From Streptomyces coelicoflavus (lineage in GTDB: Bacteria; Actinomycetota; Actinomycetes; Streptomycetales; Streptomycetaceae): a stretch of 64,000 nucleotides of DNA. Of the stretch, positions 1-8,690 are shown in pieces; position 1 is the stretch's first letter, and each line of letters opens with the position of its first letter. Where the stretch lies: assembly GCF_003112555.1 (NCBI RefSeq), contig NZ_BEWB01000011.1, positions 248,001 through 312,000 of the forward strand, read 5' to 3'. The notes beneath the pieces were generated by a model that did no database searches, was not told the origin of the DNA, and was given only the letters and a program-made list of their open reading frames with translations. The position numbers were made by a program, and so were the translations under genes.

Positions 1-21
1 GGTCGGGTCGATCCAGCCCGG

Positions 22-504
22 TCAGGAGGCGAGCACCTCGTCGAGCAGGGCCTCCGCCTTGTCCTCGTTGGTGTTCTCCGCGAGAGCCAGCTCGCTCACC
101 AGGATCTGGCGGGCCTTGGCGAGCATGCGCTTCTCACCTGCGGAGAGTCCGCGCTCGCGCTCGCGCCGCCACAGGTCGCGCACGACTTCCGCGACCTTGA
201 TGACGTCGCCGGAGGCGAGCTTCTCCAGGTTTGCCTTGTAACGACGCGACCAGTTCGTGGGCTCCTCGGCATACGGCGCGCGCAGCACCTCGAAGACCCG
301 GTCCAGCCCGTCCTGACCGACCACATCACGCACGCCGACGAACTCCGCATTGTCCGCTGGCACACGTACCGTCAGGTCGCCCTGGGCGACCTTCAGCACC
401 AAGTAGGTCTTGTCCACGCCTTTGATCTGGCGAGTTTCGATAGCCTCGATCAGCGCGGCCCCGTGATGGGGATAGACCACGGTGTCGCCAACCTTGAACG
501 TCAT
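22..504 (-). CDS. carD: CarD/CdnL-family RNA polymerase-binding regulator
   Basis: Encodes 160 residues, the usual length for actinobacterial CarD. The N-terminal Tudor-like RNA polymerase interaction domain (about residues 1-60, opening MTFKVGDTVVYPHHG) binds the RNAP beta subunit. The rest is the helical DNA-binding domain that stabilises the open promoter complex, notably at rRNA promoters. The ATG at 504 is preceded by GGAAGGGG with normal spacing. The gene is transcribed away from the lipoprotein gene at 1149. Family assignment is secure; its role here is inferred from mycobacterial and Streptomyces homologues. Confidence 0.95.
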   Translation of the reverse strand: MTFKVGDTVVYPHHGAALIEAIETRQIKGVDKTYLVLKVAQGDLTVRVPADNAEFVGVRDVVGQDGLDRVFEVLRAPYAEEPTNWSRRYKANLEKLASGDVIKVAEVVRDLWRRERERGLSAGEKRMLAKARQILVSELALAENTNEDKAEALLDEVLAS

Positions 505-1148
505 GTGACAGGTACCCCTTCCGTGGCTATCCAGGGTAACACGGAAACTGCGTCTACTGAATGGCGTTTTCGCAGGTCAGGGCATATCTCGGGGCTTGAC
601 AACAGCAACAGGAACGTGCTGCGCGAGGCGAGCGGAAGAAAGTATTCGCAGGTCGGAGCGGCTCTTCAGGCCGGGCGAAACACGCACGTCACACGCCCCC
701 GGAACCCTGCCCGCATGCCCGAAGATCCCGATATGTCCGGTTCCACGCGTGCGACTTCCGCTACTCCGTTCGGTGGCCGTGGCGGGGTTCCGGACGAATC
801 CGGAATTGATCACGAGGTGCCCCGTCCGGCCCACCGGTGATCAATTTCCTGGCCGCCCGCGCATTCCTTCACGGAAATCTCGCGTCCCCATCCACGACCG
901 GTATGGCGGAGGGCCGCATAGCTGAATGTCGGACGAGTACGAGCCGCAAAACGACGCCCGTAACGGGCCCCGGCCGCTCTCCCACCGCGCCGGCGCCCTA
1001 CCGCCTGCCGGGCGAAGCCGGGTGGCTTCGGGGAGGGTCGGGTGCGGCGGCCCGAGAACGGCTCGGTAGCCTGAGGCCGCTGACAGCCACTTAGGGCGGC
1101 TTTATCCGTTGCCGCCACCCCGCTCGAGACCAAGGAGTTGCCGCCGCC
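505..1148. other. Divergent intergenic region, carD / lipoprotein
   Basis: About 640 bases without a convincing gene; open frames here lack codon bias and ribosome sites. It must hold the promoters of carD (leftward) and of the lipoprotein (rightward, see 1080-1108). A TTGACA at 596-601 has no matching -10 element. I see no RNA gene or repeat. Confidence 0.6.
1080..1108 (+). promoter_or_regulatory. Candidate housekeeping promoter for the lipoprotein gene
   Basis: CTGACA (1080-1085) is followed after exactly 17 bases by TATCCG (1103-1108), a fair match to Streptomyces HrdB-type -35/-10 boxes. It lies about 40 bases before the GTG at 1149, leaving room for the AAGGAG at 1132-1137. Confidence 0.45.
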
Positions 1149-1895
1149 GTGAGCAGCAGCCTTCGACGCGGTGCCCTCGCCGCCGCCGCCATCGCGTTCT
1201 CGATCGCCTCGCTCGCCGCGTGCGGCGCCGGTCACAACGCGCAGACGCTGGAGATCAAGCCGGATCACGCTGCCACGACCGTCGGCGACATCGAGGTGCA
1301 GAACGCGGTCGTCATCACGCAGCCCGATCTGGAGTCGACCGGCCCGGCCGTGATCGCCGTGACCCTGTTCAACAACGGCAGGACGGACCAGACCCTCGAG
1401 TCCATCGCCGTCCCGGACACCGGCAAGTCCGCCGAGCTGAAGCCCGCCAAGGGCGAGAAGGGCGACCTGGTCGTCCCGGCCGGCGGCTCCCTGATCCTCG
1501 GCGGCAAGGACAACGCCGCCGCCGTCCTGCCCAGCAGCCGCGAGGCGCTTCAGGACGGGAACGCGCAGAAGATCACCTTCACCTTCAGCAAGACCGGCGA
1601 GGTGAGCCTGCGCGCGCTCGTCGTCCCCTCCGAGAGCTACTTCACCGAGTGGGGCCCGAGCGACGTCCCGTCGGCCCCGGGCGCGTCGCAGCCCTCCGGC
1701 GAGGCCTCCGCCGACACCTCGGGCGAGCCGTCCGACGGCGAGTCCGCGGGCACCCCGGCGGACGGCTCGACGGCCTCCGGAGAGGCGGACGGGACCGGCA
1801 CCTCGACGGAGGGCACCCAGGAGGACGGCACCTCCCAGGAGGACGGCACCGGCACCGGCACCGGCACCGGCACGGGTACCGAAGCCGGCCACTGA
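1149..1895 (+). CDS. Secreted lipoprotein, Thr/Gly-rich tail
   Basis: 248 residues starting at GTG with AAGGAG 11 bases upstream. A lipoprotein signal peptide ends in a lipobox around Cys25 (SLAACG), so the mature protein should be lipid-anchored outside the membrane. The central part (about residues 40-165) is predicted beta-rich with no family I recognise. The C-terminal 80 residues are Ser/Thr/Gly/Glu-rich and end in repeated Gly-Thr pairs encoded by a GGCACC-type microsatellite (about 1843-1880), so length may vary between strains. It sits beside phoR-phoP but is separated from it by a strong terminator. Confidence 0.85.
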   Translation: MSSSLRRGALAAAAIAFSIASLAACGAGHNAQTLEIKPDHAATTVGDIEVQNAVVITQPDLESTGPAVIAVTLFNNGRTDQTLESIAVPDTGKSAELKPAKGEKGDLVVPAGGSLILGGKDNAAAVLPSSREALQDGNAQKITFTFSKTGEVSLRALVVPSESYFTEWGPSDVPSAPGASQPSGEASADTSGEPSDGESAGTPADGSTASGEADGTGTSTEGTQEDGTSQEDGTGTGTGTGTGTEAGH

Positions 1896-1932
1896 GCGCC
1901 GTAGCCGCACGCACGCGGACACGCACGTACGC

Positions 1933-1969
1933 CGAAGGGCGGGACCTCTCCGTGAGGTCCCGCCCTTCG
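1933..1969. terminator. Bidirectional terminator, lipoprotein / phoP
   Basis: A perfect 16-bp stem (arms 1933-1948 and 1954-1969, core GGGCGGGACCTC) with a 5-base loop lies between the convergent lipoprotein and phoP genes. There is no strong T-tract, as is common in Streptomyces. It should end both transcripts. Confidence 0.85.
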
Positions 1970-1992
1970 TCACCTCCGGCCCGCGGGCCGGC

Positions 1993-2673
1993 CTACGGCT
2001 CGAACTTGTAGCCCAGCCCGCGCACCGTCACCAGGTACCGCGGCGCGCCCGGGTCGGGCTCGATCTTGGCGCGCAGCCGCTTGACGTGGACGTCGAGGGT
2101 CTTGGTGTCACCGACGTAGTCGGCACCCCACACCCGGTCGATCAACTGCATGCGGGTCAGCACGCGGCCGGCGTTGCGCAGCAGCATCTCCAGCAGGTCG
2201 AACTCCTTGAGCGGCAGGTCGACCTTGGTGCCGCCGACGGTGACCACGTGCCGGTCGACGTCCATGCGGACGGGCCCGGCCTCGAGGGCGGCCGGGGCGA
2301 CCTCCTCCGGCTCGCCGCGCCGGCGCAGTACGGCACGGATGCGGGCGACCAGCTCGCGGGAGGAGAAGGGCTTGGTGACGTAGTCGTCGGCCCCTATCTC
2401 CAGCCCGACGACCTTGTCGATCTCGCTGTCCTTGGCGGTCACCATGATCACGGGAACGTTCGAGCGGCCGCGCAGCTGGCGGCAGACCTCGGTGCCCGGC
2501 AGGCCGGGCAGCATCAGGTCGAGGAGCACGAGGTCGGCGCCGTTGCGCTCGAACTCGTCGAGTCCGTCGGGGCCGGTGGTCGCGATGGCGACCTCGAAGC
2601 CCTCCTTGCGGAGCATGTACGACAGGGCGTCGGAGAAGGACTCCTCGTCCTCGACGACGAGCACACGGGTCAC
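1993..2673 (-). CDS. phoP: PhoP, phosphate-starvation response regulator (OmpR type)
   Basis: 226 residues. N-terminal receiver domain (acidic EDE near residues 8-10, phospho-acceptor Asp52 in LLDLMLPG, TAKD and KPF motifs) and C-terminal winged helix (about 130-226). The sequence matches Streptomyces PhoP closely. The chosen start is GTG at 2673, with GGAGG just upstream, giving the canonical MTRVLVVEDE opening; a longer frame upstream belongs to phoR. It overlaps the phoR stop by 4 bases (GTGA), so the two are translationally coupled. Known role: binds PHO boxes to induce phosphate scavenging and repress nitrogen genes such as glnR. Confidence 0.97.
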   Translation of the reverse strand: MTRVLVVEDEESFSDALSYMLRKEGFEVAIATTGPDGLDEFERNGADLVLLDLMLPGLPGTEVCRQLRGRSNVPVIMVTAKDSEIDKVVGLEIGADDYVTKPFSSRELVARIRAVLRRRGEPEEVAPAALEAGPVRMDVDRHVVTVGGTKVDLPLKEFDLLEMLLRNAGRVLTRMQLIDRVWGADYVGDTKTLDVHVKRLRAKIEPDPGAPRYLVTVRGLGYKFEP

Positions 2674-3941
2674 GGAAGGACCTCCGGGGCGGGAAACGTT
2701 TCGTACGGGGATGTTTGGGGGGATGAGGCCGACCGCGGGGTCTCGTCGCCGATTCCGTCGCGGTCGGACCGCTGCCGCGCGCGGTCGCGGGCCAGGCCCG
2801 CCTCCGGCAGCCGCAGGGTGAAGGTGGAGCCCTGGCCTTCGGCGCTCCACACCGTGACCTCCCCGCCGTGCGAGGCGACCACGTGCTTGACGATCGCGAG
2901 ACCCAGGCCGGTGCCTCCGGTGGCCCGTGAGCGGGCCGGGTCGACGCGGTAGAAGCGCTCGAAGACGCGCTCCTTGTCCTTCTCCGAGATGCCGATGCCC
3001 TGGTCGGTCACGGCGATCTCGATCAGGTCGCCGCCGGTGGCGGCGACGCGGCGGGCGGCTATGCCGACGCGGGTGCGGGCCGGCGAGTAGTTGACGGCGT
3101 TCTCGACGAGGTTGCCGAGGGCGGCGGCGAGCTGGCCGCGGTTGCCGCGTACGTGCAGATCCGCCGTTCCTCCGGCGGCCATGGTGATCTGCTTGGTGCC
3201 GGCCGCGTGCCGGCAGCGGTCGATGGCCTCGGCGACCAGCTCGTCCACCCGGACGGGCTCGGCGTCGTCGAGGGGGTCGTCGTTCTGGACCCGGGACAGG
3301 TCGATGAGCTCCTGCACCAGGTTCGTCAGCCGGGTCGCCTCGATCTGCATCCGCCCGGCGAACCGCTCCACGGCCTCCGGGTCGTCCGCCGCGTCCATCA
3401 CGGCCTCGGACAGCAGCGAGAGCGCCCCGACCGGCGTCTTCAGCTCATGGCTCACATTGGCGACGAAGTCGCGCCGTACGGCCTCGATGCGGCGGGCCTC
3501 GGTGAGGTCCTCCACCAGCAGCAGCACCAGCCGCGACCCGAGGGGCGCGACGCGCGCCGAGACGGCGAGGGCCTCCCCCCGCCCGTTGCCGCGCCGGGGC
3601 AGGTCCAGCTCGACCTGCCGTATCTCCCCGTCCCGCCGCGTGTCCCTGGCCATCTGCAGCATGGGCTCGACGGCGAGCTTGCCGCCCCGGACCAGGCCGA
3701 GGGCGTACGCCGCCGAGCTGGCCTTGACCACGGCGTCGGCCTCGTCGAGGACGACGGCGGAGGAGCGCAGTACGGACAGGACGGTGTCGACACCGGGCGG
3801 CAGCACGGGGTCGGTGTGCAGCGAGGTGCGCGTGGGGCGCTTCTGCTCCCGCTCGCTCCAGCGGAACGCCAGCATGGCGATGACACCGGTGAGTACTCCG
3901 GCGATCGCAGCCGCTGCGGCGACCGCCGCGTTCACGTCCAT
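2670..3941 (-). CDS. phoR: PhoR, phosphate sensor histidine kinase
   Basis: 423 residues from the ATG at 3941. One N-terminal membrane helix (about residues 5-27), a short cytoplasmic PAS-like region, the H-box SHELKTP with phospho-acceptor His165, then the HATPase core with N box (NLVENAVNYSP), DQGIGI, ERFYRV and GTGLGLAI motifs. A longer open frame continues upstream across the promoter region and is not real. The single membrane segment is usual for Streptomyces PhoR. It is co-transcribed with phoP and divergent from phoU; a shared PHO box suggests autoregulation. Confidence 0.96.
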   Translation of the reverse strand: MDVNAAVAAAAAIAGVLTGVIAMLAFRWSEREQKRPTRTSLHTDPVLPPGVDTVLSVLRSSAVVLDEADAVVKASSAAYALGLVRGGKLAVEPMLQMARDTRRDGEIRQVELDLPRRGNGRGEALAVSARVAPLGSRLVLLLVEDLTEARRIEAVRRDFVANVSHELKTPVGALSLLSEAVMDAADDPEAVERFAGRMQIEATRLTNLVQELIDLSRVQNDDPLDDAEPVRVDELVAEAIDRCRHAAGTKQITMAAGGTADLHVRGNRGQLAAALGNLVENAVNYSPARTRVGIAARRVAATGGDLIEIAVTDQGIGISEKDKERVFERFYRVDPARSRATGGTGLGLAIVKHVVASHGGEVTVWSAEGQGSTFTLRLPEAGLARDRARQRSDRDGIGDETPRSASSPQTSPYETFPAPEVLP

Positions 3942-4015
3942 GTCTCCAAGGTTAGGCACGGCGAACGTCCACGCCCCAGCCATCGGGGTGCGACCTCGAA
4001 CACTCGTCGCCCAGA

Positions 4016-4044
4016 GTTCACCTTGGAGCCAGGGATGGTTCATT
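4016..4044 (+). promoter_or_regulatory. PHO box between phoR and phoU
   Basis: GTTCACC (4016-4022) and GTTCATT (4038-4044) lie exactly 22 bases apart, i.e. on the 11-base register of Streptomyces PHO boxes, with a degenerate middle unit. The position in the divergent phoU/phoRP promoter region matches the known PhoP-controlled site. Confidence 0.8.
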
Positions 4045-4157
4045 TGGGGTGCCGGAAACGGACGCGTACAGGACGGAACGTGTAAGCGTGGGGGCACGGC
4101 GAGGGGCGCGAGGCCGCTTTTCGAGCCCCTTAAACAGACGTACGAGAGGGAATCCTG

Positions 4158-4847
4158 ATGCGGGACGCGTACCACGAGGAACTTGATTCGATCGGTGACG
4201 GTCTGGTGGAGATGGCCCGGCTGGTCGGGTCGGCCATCGGACGCGCCACGACCGCGATCCTCGACTCCGACCTGAAGCTGGCCGAGGCCGTCATCGAGGC
4301 GGACCAGAAGGTCGACGACCTCCAGCACGAGCTGGAGGCCCGGGCGATAACCCTGCTGGCCCGACAGCAGCCGGTCGCCACCGACCTGCGCATCGTCGTG
4401 ACCTCGCTGCGGATGTCGGCCGACCTGGAGCGCTCGGGCGACCTGGCCCAGCACGTGGCCAAGCTGGCCCGGCTGCGCTACCCGGAGCGTGCGGTGCCGC
4501 ACGACCTGCACGCGACCATCCTGGAGATGGGCCAGCTCGCGCAGCGCCTGATGGCGAAGGCCGCCGAGGTGATCATCACCAAGGACGTCGACCTGGCGCT
4601 CCAGCTGGAGCAGGACGACGACGCGATGGACCTCCTGCACCGCACCCTCTTCCAGCACCTGATGGACGACCGCTGGAAGCACGGCATCGAGACGGCCGTC
4701 GACGTCACGCTGCTGGGCCGCTACTACGAGCGCTTCGCCGACCACGCGGTCTCGGTCGCCAAGCGGGTGGTCTACCTGGTCACCGGCGAGCACGCGGACA
4801 CCCTCCAGTCGGACATCCAGCCGGCGACGCAGGTCGAGGGGGCCTGA
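4158..4847 (+). CDS. phoU: PhoU, phosphate signalling protein
   Basis: 229 residues, all-helical, with the two PhoU three-helix bundle repeats (about residues 8-105 and 115-205) and conserved metal-ligand regions such as TDLRIVVTSLRMSADLERSGD and YYERFADHAVSVAKRV. The start ATG follows GAGAGGGA. PhoU links phosphate status to the PhoR kinase. Divergent from phoR-phoP and preceded by the PHO box. In Streptomyces phoU is usually not next to the pst transporter, as here. Confidence 0.96.
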   Translation: MRDAYHEELDSIGDGLVEMARLVGSAIGRATTAILDSDLKLAEAVIEADQKVDDLQHELEARAITLLARQQPVATDLRIVVTSLRMSADLERSGDLAQHVAKLARLRYPERAVPHDLHATILEMGQLAQRLMAKAAEVIITKDVDLALQLEQDDDAMDLLHRTLFQHLMDDRWKHGIETAVDVTLLGRYYERFADHAVSVAKRVVYLVTGEHADTLQSDIQPATQVEGA

Positions 4848-4863
4848 GCCTCGCCCGCGCGGG

Positions 4864-4926
4864 AGCGGACTGCTGCGCGGTAGCGGACTGCTGCGCGGGC
4901 GGCCTGCTGCGGCGGCGGCAGGCCGC
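4864..4926 (+). terminator. Tandem repeat and hairpin after phoU
   Basis: A 17-bp unit (AGCGGACTGCTGCGCGG) occurs twice in tandem at 4864-4880 and 4882-4898. It is followed at once by a hairpin with 9-bp arms (GCGGCCTGC at 4899-4907, complement at 4918-4926). The hairpin is a plausible phoU terminator; the repeat has no known function. Confidence 0.5.
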
Positions 4927-5062
4927 AGGGAGGTCGGCCGCGGGGGGCGCGCGCGTTCGCTTCAGTGCGCCGTTGATGCGACGGCCGCTCGGGGCGTGCA
5001 ATGGACTCAGGACCCCGGGGCCCCGGGACCCAGGGCCCCGGCACCCGCTTCCAGGAGGAACC

Positions 5063-5218
5063 ATGGCCGATTCCCCCAGCACGAGGCCCGACCCCGCACA
5101 GGAACGTCCCACCGAGCAGCCTCCCGAGATCCGCAGCCTCCCGCTGATCGCCGCCTGCGGCTGCGGCTCGGGCTGCGGCTGCGGCTGCCAGTCGGGAAGC
5201 CCCTGCCAGTGCGGCTGA
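5063..5218 (+). CDS. Small Cys/Gly-rich peptide
   Basis: 51 residues from ATG 5063, which has an excellent AGGAGGA site (5053-5059). The first 30 residues are polar and Pro-rich; the last 20 hold seven cysteines spaced by Gly/Ser (CGCGSGCGCGC, then CQCG). This resembles a metal-binding tail and could act as a small metallothionein-like protein. The next gene encodes a nickel-binding protein, which fits but does not prove a metal role. The longer frame from 4973 lacks a ribosome site. Function unknown. Confidence 0.7.
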   Translation: MADSPSTRPDPAQERPTEQPPEIRSLPLIAACGCGSGCGCGCQSGSPCQCG

Positions 5219-5322
5219 CGCGGTAGCGGCAACCGGTGCACAGGGGTGCGGCGGCCGGGTTCGCCCCGGCCGCCGCACGGGCGCACCCTGGAGGTAAGAC
5301 CCTGAAGGAGGTGCGAGGCGCC

Positions 5323-5571
5323 ATGGCTCACTTCATGGACGTACACCACGGGATGCACGGCATCACCTCGGACCAGTTGCACGAGGCCCACCAGGCCGAT
5401 CTCGCCGTGGAGAAGGACGAGAACGTCCACTTCGAACAGGCGTGGGCGGACCCCGCCTCCGGCACCGTCTACTGCCTCTCCGAGGGGCCGTCGGCCGAGG
5501 CGGTCCAGCGCGTGCACGAACGCGCGGGCCACAAGGCGGACGAGATCCACGAGGTCCCCCTGTCGGTATAG
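5323..5571 (+). CDS. DUF4242 nickel-binding protein (SCO4226-like)
   Basis: 82 residues, DUF4242 ferredoxin-like fold, very similar to S. coelicolor SCO4226, a structurally studied nickel-binding protein of the same length. The His-rich start (MAHFMDVHHGMHG) probably supplies metal ligands. Start ATG 5323 has GAAGGAGG at 5304-5311. It lies about 100 bases after the Cys-rich peptide gene and may be co-transcribed. The physiological role in nickel handling is inferred from the homologue. Confidence 0.85.
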   Translation: MAHFMDVHHGMHGITSDQLHEAHQADLAVEKDENVHFEQAWADPASGTVYCLSEGPSAEAVQRVHERAGHKADEIHEVPLSV

Positions 5572-5751
5572 ACCCGGCCCAGGCCCGGTTCAGACCCGGT
5601 CCAGGCCCTGCTACGGGCCGGACAGGCCTCCCGCAGGCGGGTACCGCGTCACCCCGGACTTGAGTACGGGTACTCAGGCCCGGGGCGGGCTCCCGGTCGA
5701 CCCTGGTTCAGGAGCACGACCACGACCACCACCCCGGGGGGCCCGGATCCC

Positions 5752-6153
5752 ATGAACAGCACCCAGCCGAACAACGCCCGAACCGACCGGACCGACGGCA
5801 CCGACCGGACCGGCCGCATACGCGGCTTGGTCCGCCTGGTCCTCGCCAACCGCGTCTCCGCGGCCTATCTCACCCTGGTCGGCGGCGCGATGACGGTCGC
5901 CGCGGTGCAGCCGCTCTTCTGGAGCGGCCCCGACGCCTCCCTCATCTGGGTGTGGCCGGCCCTGTTCACCTTCCCGGCCTTCGGTTTCGTGGCCTGGCTC
6001 GGCGAGGCGGGCTGGGGCGGCGAGGCACCGGCGTGGTTCCTCGTCGGCGGCATCGTGCTCTCGGCGCTGGTCCAGTCCCTGGCCCTGGGGGCGGCGTGGC
6101 GGACGCTGCGCGGACGCCGGGGCAACCGCCGGCCCCTGACGACGGCGAACTGA
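5752..6153 (+). CDS. Hypothetical membrane protein, 3 predicted TM segments
   Basis: 133 residues. A polar, Asn/Thr/Asp-rich N-terminus is followed by about three hydrophobic helices (around residues 43-60, 72-90 and 100-120) and a basic tail. I do not recognise the family beyond being common in Streptomyces (SCO4225-like by position). The ATG at 5752 was chosen because the membrane part is complete; no strong ribosome site is visible. Confidence 0.7.
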   Translation: MNSTQPNNARTDRTDGTDRTGRIRGLVRLVLANRVSAAYLTLVGGAMTVAAVQPLFWSGPDASLIWVWPALFTFPAFGFVAWLGEAGWGGEAPAWFLVGGIVLSALVQSLALGAAWRTLRGRRGNRRPLTTAN

Positions 6154-6262
6154 CTCCCTCCCTCCCGTCCTCCCCCGCCCGCCCGAACCGACCGAACCGG
6201 ACCGCGGCGATCGGGCGCCGCCCGTGTGCCCCCTGCGACGGTGGATGCCGAAGGGAGGCCGC

Positions 6263-7132
6263 ATGATCTCCGCGTTGAACCACCTGGTCGACCTGGTCGA
6301 GGAGCACCTCGGCGAGGAACCGGACGTTCCCGCACTGGCCGCGAGGCTCGGCACGACCGAGTACCACCTGCGCCGGATGTTCTCGTCGCTGGCGGGCATG
6401 CCGTTGTCCGAGTACGTCCGGCGGCGCCGCATGACGGTGGCCGCCGCCGACGTCGTACGGGGCGAGGACGATCTGCTGACCGTCGCCGTCCGGTACGGCT
6501 ACGGCTCGACGGAGGCGTTCGGACGCGCGTTCCGGTCGGTCCACGGCTCCGTCCCGCGCGACGTCCGCCGCGACGGCGGCCCCCTTCGGACACAGCCGCA
6601 GCTCAGGTTCCGCCTGACCGTCGAAGGGAGCACCACCATGGACACCCGTTTCACCGACCGCCCCGCGTTCCGCCTGATCGGCCACGCGACCCGCGTCCCC
6701 CTCATCCACGAGGGCGTCAACCCGCACATCCAGCAGCACGTCGCCGCCCTCCCCCCGGAGGCCCACGCCCGCCTGAAGTCCCTCGGCGACACGGACCCGG
6801 CGGGCCTGCTCCAGGTCACCGACGACGTGGCCCAGGACAGTCCGGAGGGCACGGAGTTGACCTACCTCCACGGCGTCGCGGTCTCCGGGTCCACCCCGGC
6901 CCCCGACGACCTCGACGCCATCGAGGTACCGGCCGGCACGTGGGCGGTCTTCCGCAGCTCGGGCCCCTACCCGGACGCCCTCCAGACCACCTGGGCGGCC
7001 ACGGCGTCGGAGTGGTTCCCCTCGAACCCCTGGCGCCTGCGCCCCGGCCCGTCGATCGTCACCGTCCTGGACCGGGCGGAGGACTTCACGACGGCGACGA
7101 CGGAACTGTGGCTGCCGGTGGAACCGGCCTGA
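6263..7132 (+). CDS. AraC-family regulator with GyrI-like effector domain
   Basis: 289 residues from ATG 6263, preceded by GGGAGG (6253-6258). Residues about 5-110 form the AraC/XylS double helix-turn-helix (YVRRRRMTVAA and YGYGSTEAFGRAFRSV signatures), unusually at the N-terminus. About 126-289 form a GyrI-like/SOUL small-molecule binding domain. This is the Rob/BmrR-type arrangement that senses amphipathic compounds. An in-frame ATG at 6638 with its own GAAGGGA site sits exactly at the domain boundary, so the effector domain may also be made separately. Confidence 0.88.
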   Translation: MISALNHLVDLVEEHLGEEPDVPALAARLGTTEYHLRRMFSSLAGMPLSEYVRRRRMTVAAADVVRGEDDLLTVAVRYGYGSTEAFGRAFRSVHGSVPRDVRRDGGPLRTQPQLRFRLTVEGSTTMDTRFTDRPAFRLIGHATRVPLIHEGVNPHIQQHVAALPPEAHARLKSLGDTDPAGLLQVTDDVAQDSPEGTELTYLHGVAVSGSTPAPDDLDAIEVPAGTWAVFRSSGPYPDALQTTWAATASEWFPSNPWRLRPGPSIVTVLDRAEDFTTATTELWLPVEPA

Positions 7133-7143
7133 GGGCGGGGCGC

Positions 7144-8079
7144 TCAGTCCGTCCGCAGCTCGTCCGCCAGTTCACCGAGGTCGGCGGTGTCGTCGGCGGG
7201 CGGCGCCTCGACGGTCACCGGTTCGTTGACGTCGAGGAAGGTGACGGTCATGTCGAGGGGTTCGCCGTCGATGATCTCGAGCGGCTGGTCGGCGGTACCG
7301 CCCTTCGACGTGTACGTGTCGCTGCGCATCCGGAACCGCTTGGTGCGGTTGTCGTCGCCGACCCACAGGTCCATGGTGAGGGTGCCGTCGAGGCGCATGG
7401 CCGAGAACTGGGCGAGACTGTCGATCCGGCGCTCGCGGGCCGCCTTGTCGGGGGCGGCGTCGCGGGCGGCATGCAGGCCGTCGCTGGTGACCGTTCCTCT
7501 GTAGTGCGTGGCCGGGACGCCCTCGACCGTCTCGGCCCCGACGCGCCGCACGTCCTTGGAGGCGATCAGCATCGCCGACTGCACGACCGGGTTGCCTTCG
7601 AGCTGACACGGCAGCACGCCGTACGAATTGTTGTCGAACAGGTCGCGTCCCCACGCGGCCGGCTCGGCGCTGAACCAGCTCGCGCCCTTCAGCATCCCGG
7701 AGTCGGCGGCGTCTCCGTGGACGTACATCGCCCCGTCGACGAACCGGATCTCCAACGGGCCGCCTCCGTACCTGCCGGTGGCGGTCAGCTTCATCCCCAT
7801 GGTCATCGGCGCCGTGTGCATGGACGCCTCGGCCTTCACCCGGCCCCACTCCGGCACGGAGCCGGTGACCCGGTAGCGCAGCGACGTGATGCGCTCGGAG
7901 CCCGCCACCGCCTTCGCCACGGCCTGCACGGGTGTCACGGCGGGTGAACTCTCCCTCGCGGACGCCGAGTCACTCGCCACCCCCTCCCCGCAGGCAGCCG
8001 TTCCTCCGGCGAGCAGCACGACGGCGAACGCCGCACCCGTCGCCCTGCGCGGTATCCGGCCACGCGGTGAATTCCCCAC
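7144..8079 (-). CDS. Secreted lipoprotein, LprG/LppX-like fold possible
   Basis: 311 residues with a lipoprotein signal peptide and lipobox (GGTAAC, Cys at about 30). The mature domain is beta-rich (repeated strands such as SLRYRVTGSV and MKLTATGRYG), reminiscent of the LolA/LprG lipoprotein fold, and the C-terminus is acidic. No enzyme motif is seen. It faces the AraC/GyrI gene convergently with only an 11-base gap. Family placement is tentative. Confidence 0.8.
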   Translation of the reverse strand: MGNSPRGRIPRRATGAAFAVVLLAGGTAACGEGVASDSASARESSPAVTPVQAVAKAVAGSERITSLRYRVTGSVPEWGRVKAEASMHTAPMTMGMKLTATGRYGGGPLEIRFVDGAMYVHGDAADSGMLKGASWFSAEPAAWGRDLFDNNSYGVLPCQLEGNPVVQSAMLIASKDVRRVGAETVEGVPATHYRGTVTSDGLHAARDAAPDKAARERRIDSLAQFSAMRLDGTLTMDLWVGDDNRTKRFRMRSDTYTSKGGTADQPLEIIDGEPLDMTVTFLDVNEPVTVEAPPADDTADLGELADELRTD

Positions 8080-8211
8080 GATTCCCCCCCCCGGAATCAG
8101 AGCGGCCGACCGTGCCGCGCCGTGAGCGTATCCCGGTGCACGCCGCTTGATCCACGGAGCCGCGTGAGCCCGACCCGAGCCCCGCGCAGTCGGCTGCTAG
8201 CTTCCGGAGCC

Positions 8212-8607
8212 ATGACGGACAGCGTGTACGTGGGCAACGCGGGCAAGGACGCGGCACTGGACCGGGGGTGGCTGCTGGGGCACTTCAAGGGCGCCTCAGA
8301 CCCCCGGCACAGTGAGGACGTGGAGATCAAGTGGGGCGTCCACCCGAAGGGGGACGAGCGCGCCCACTGGGTCACCGGTGAGGAACGCACCGCCCTCCAG
8401 GTCCTCATCAGCGGCCGCTTCCGCGTGGAACTGCCCGGCCGCAGCGTCGTCCTGGCCGAACAGGGCGACTACGTCGTGTGGGGCAGGGGCGTCGACCACT
8501 CCTGGTACGCGGAGGAGGAGTCCGTGGTCCTGACGGTGCGGTGGCCGTCCCTGCCCGGCTACGCGGTCGACCGGGACGCCTACGGGGCGCCGCCCGCCAG
8601 GGACTGA
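8212..8607 (+). CDS. Cupin-domain protein
   Basis: 131 residues from ATG 8212. A single cupin barrel is suggested by HPKGDERAHWVTGEERTALQVLISGRFRVELPG and a second motif GDYVVWGRGVDHSWYAEEE, with His residues placed as possible metal ligands. Such small cupins bind a metal or a small ligand; the reaction is unknown. The longer frame from 8122 has no ribosome site and runs through the promoter region of the divergent lipoprotein gene. Confidence 0.8.
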   Translation: MTDSVYVGNAGKDAALDRGWLLGHFKGASDPRHSEDVEIKWGVHPKGDERAHWVTGEERTALQVLISGRFRVELPGRSVVLAEQGDYVVWGRGVDHSWYAEEESVVLTVRWPSLPGYAVDRDAYGAPPARD

Positions 8608-8690
8608 GCAGCCCGGAGGGACCGAACTCACCTGCTGGATGGCCGACATGCCGACCCAGAACAGCACTTGCCACTCCGGAAACTCAACAC

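Noticed and set aside
1843..1880. GGCACC-type microsatellite as a regulatory repeat
   Set aside because: It is inside the lipoprotein coding sequence and encodes the Gly-Thr tail.
3942..4793. Upstream extension of phoR
   Set aside because: Runs through the PHO box and opposite phoU; the true start is ATG 3941 before the TM helix.
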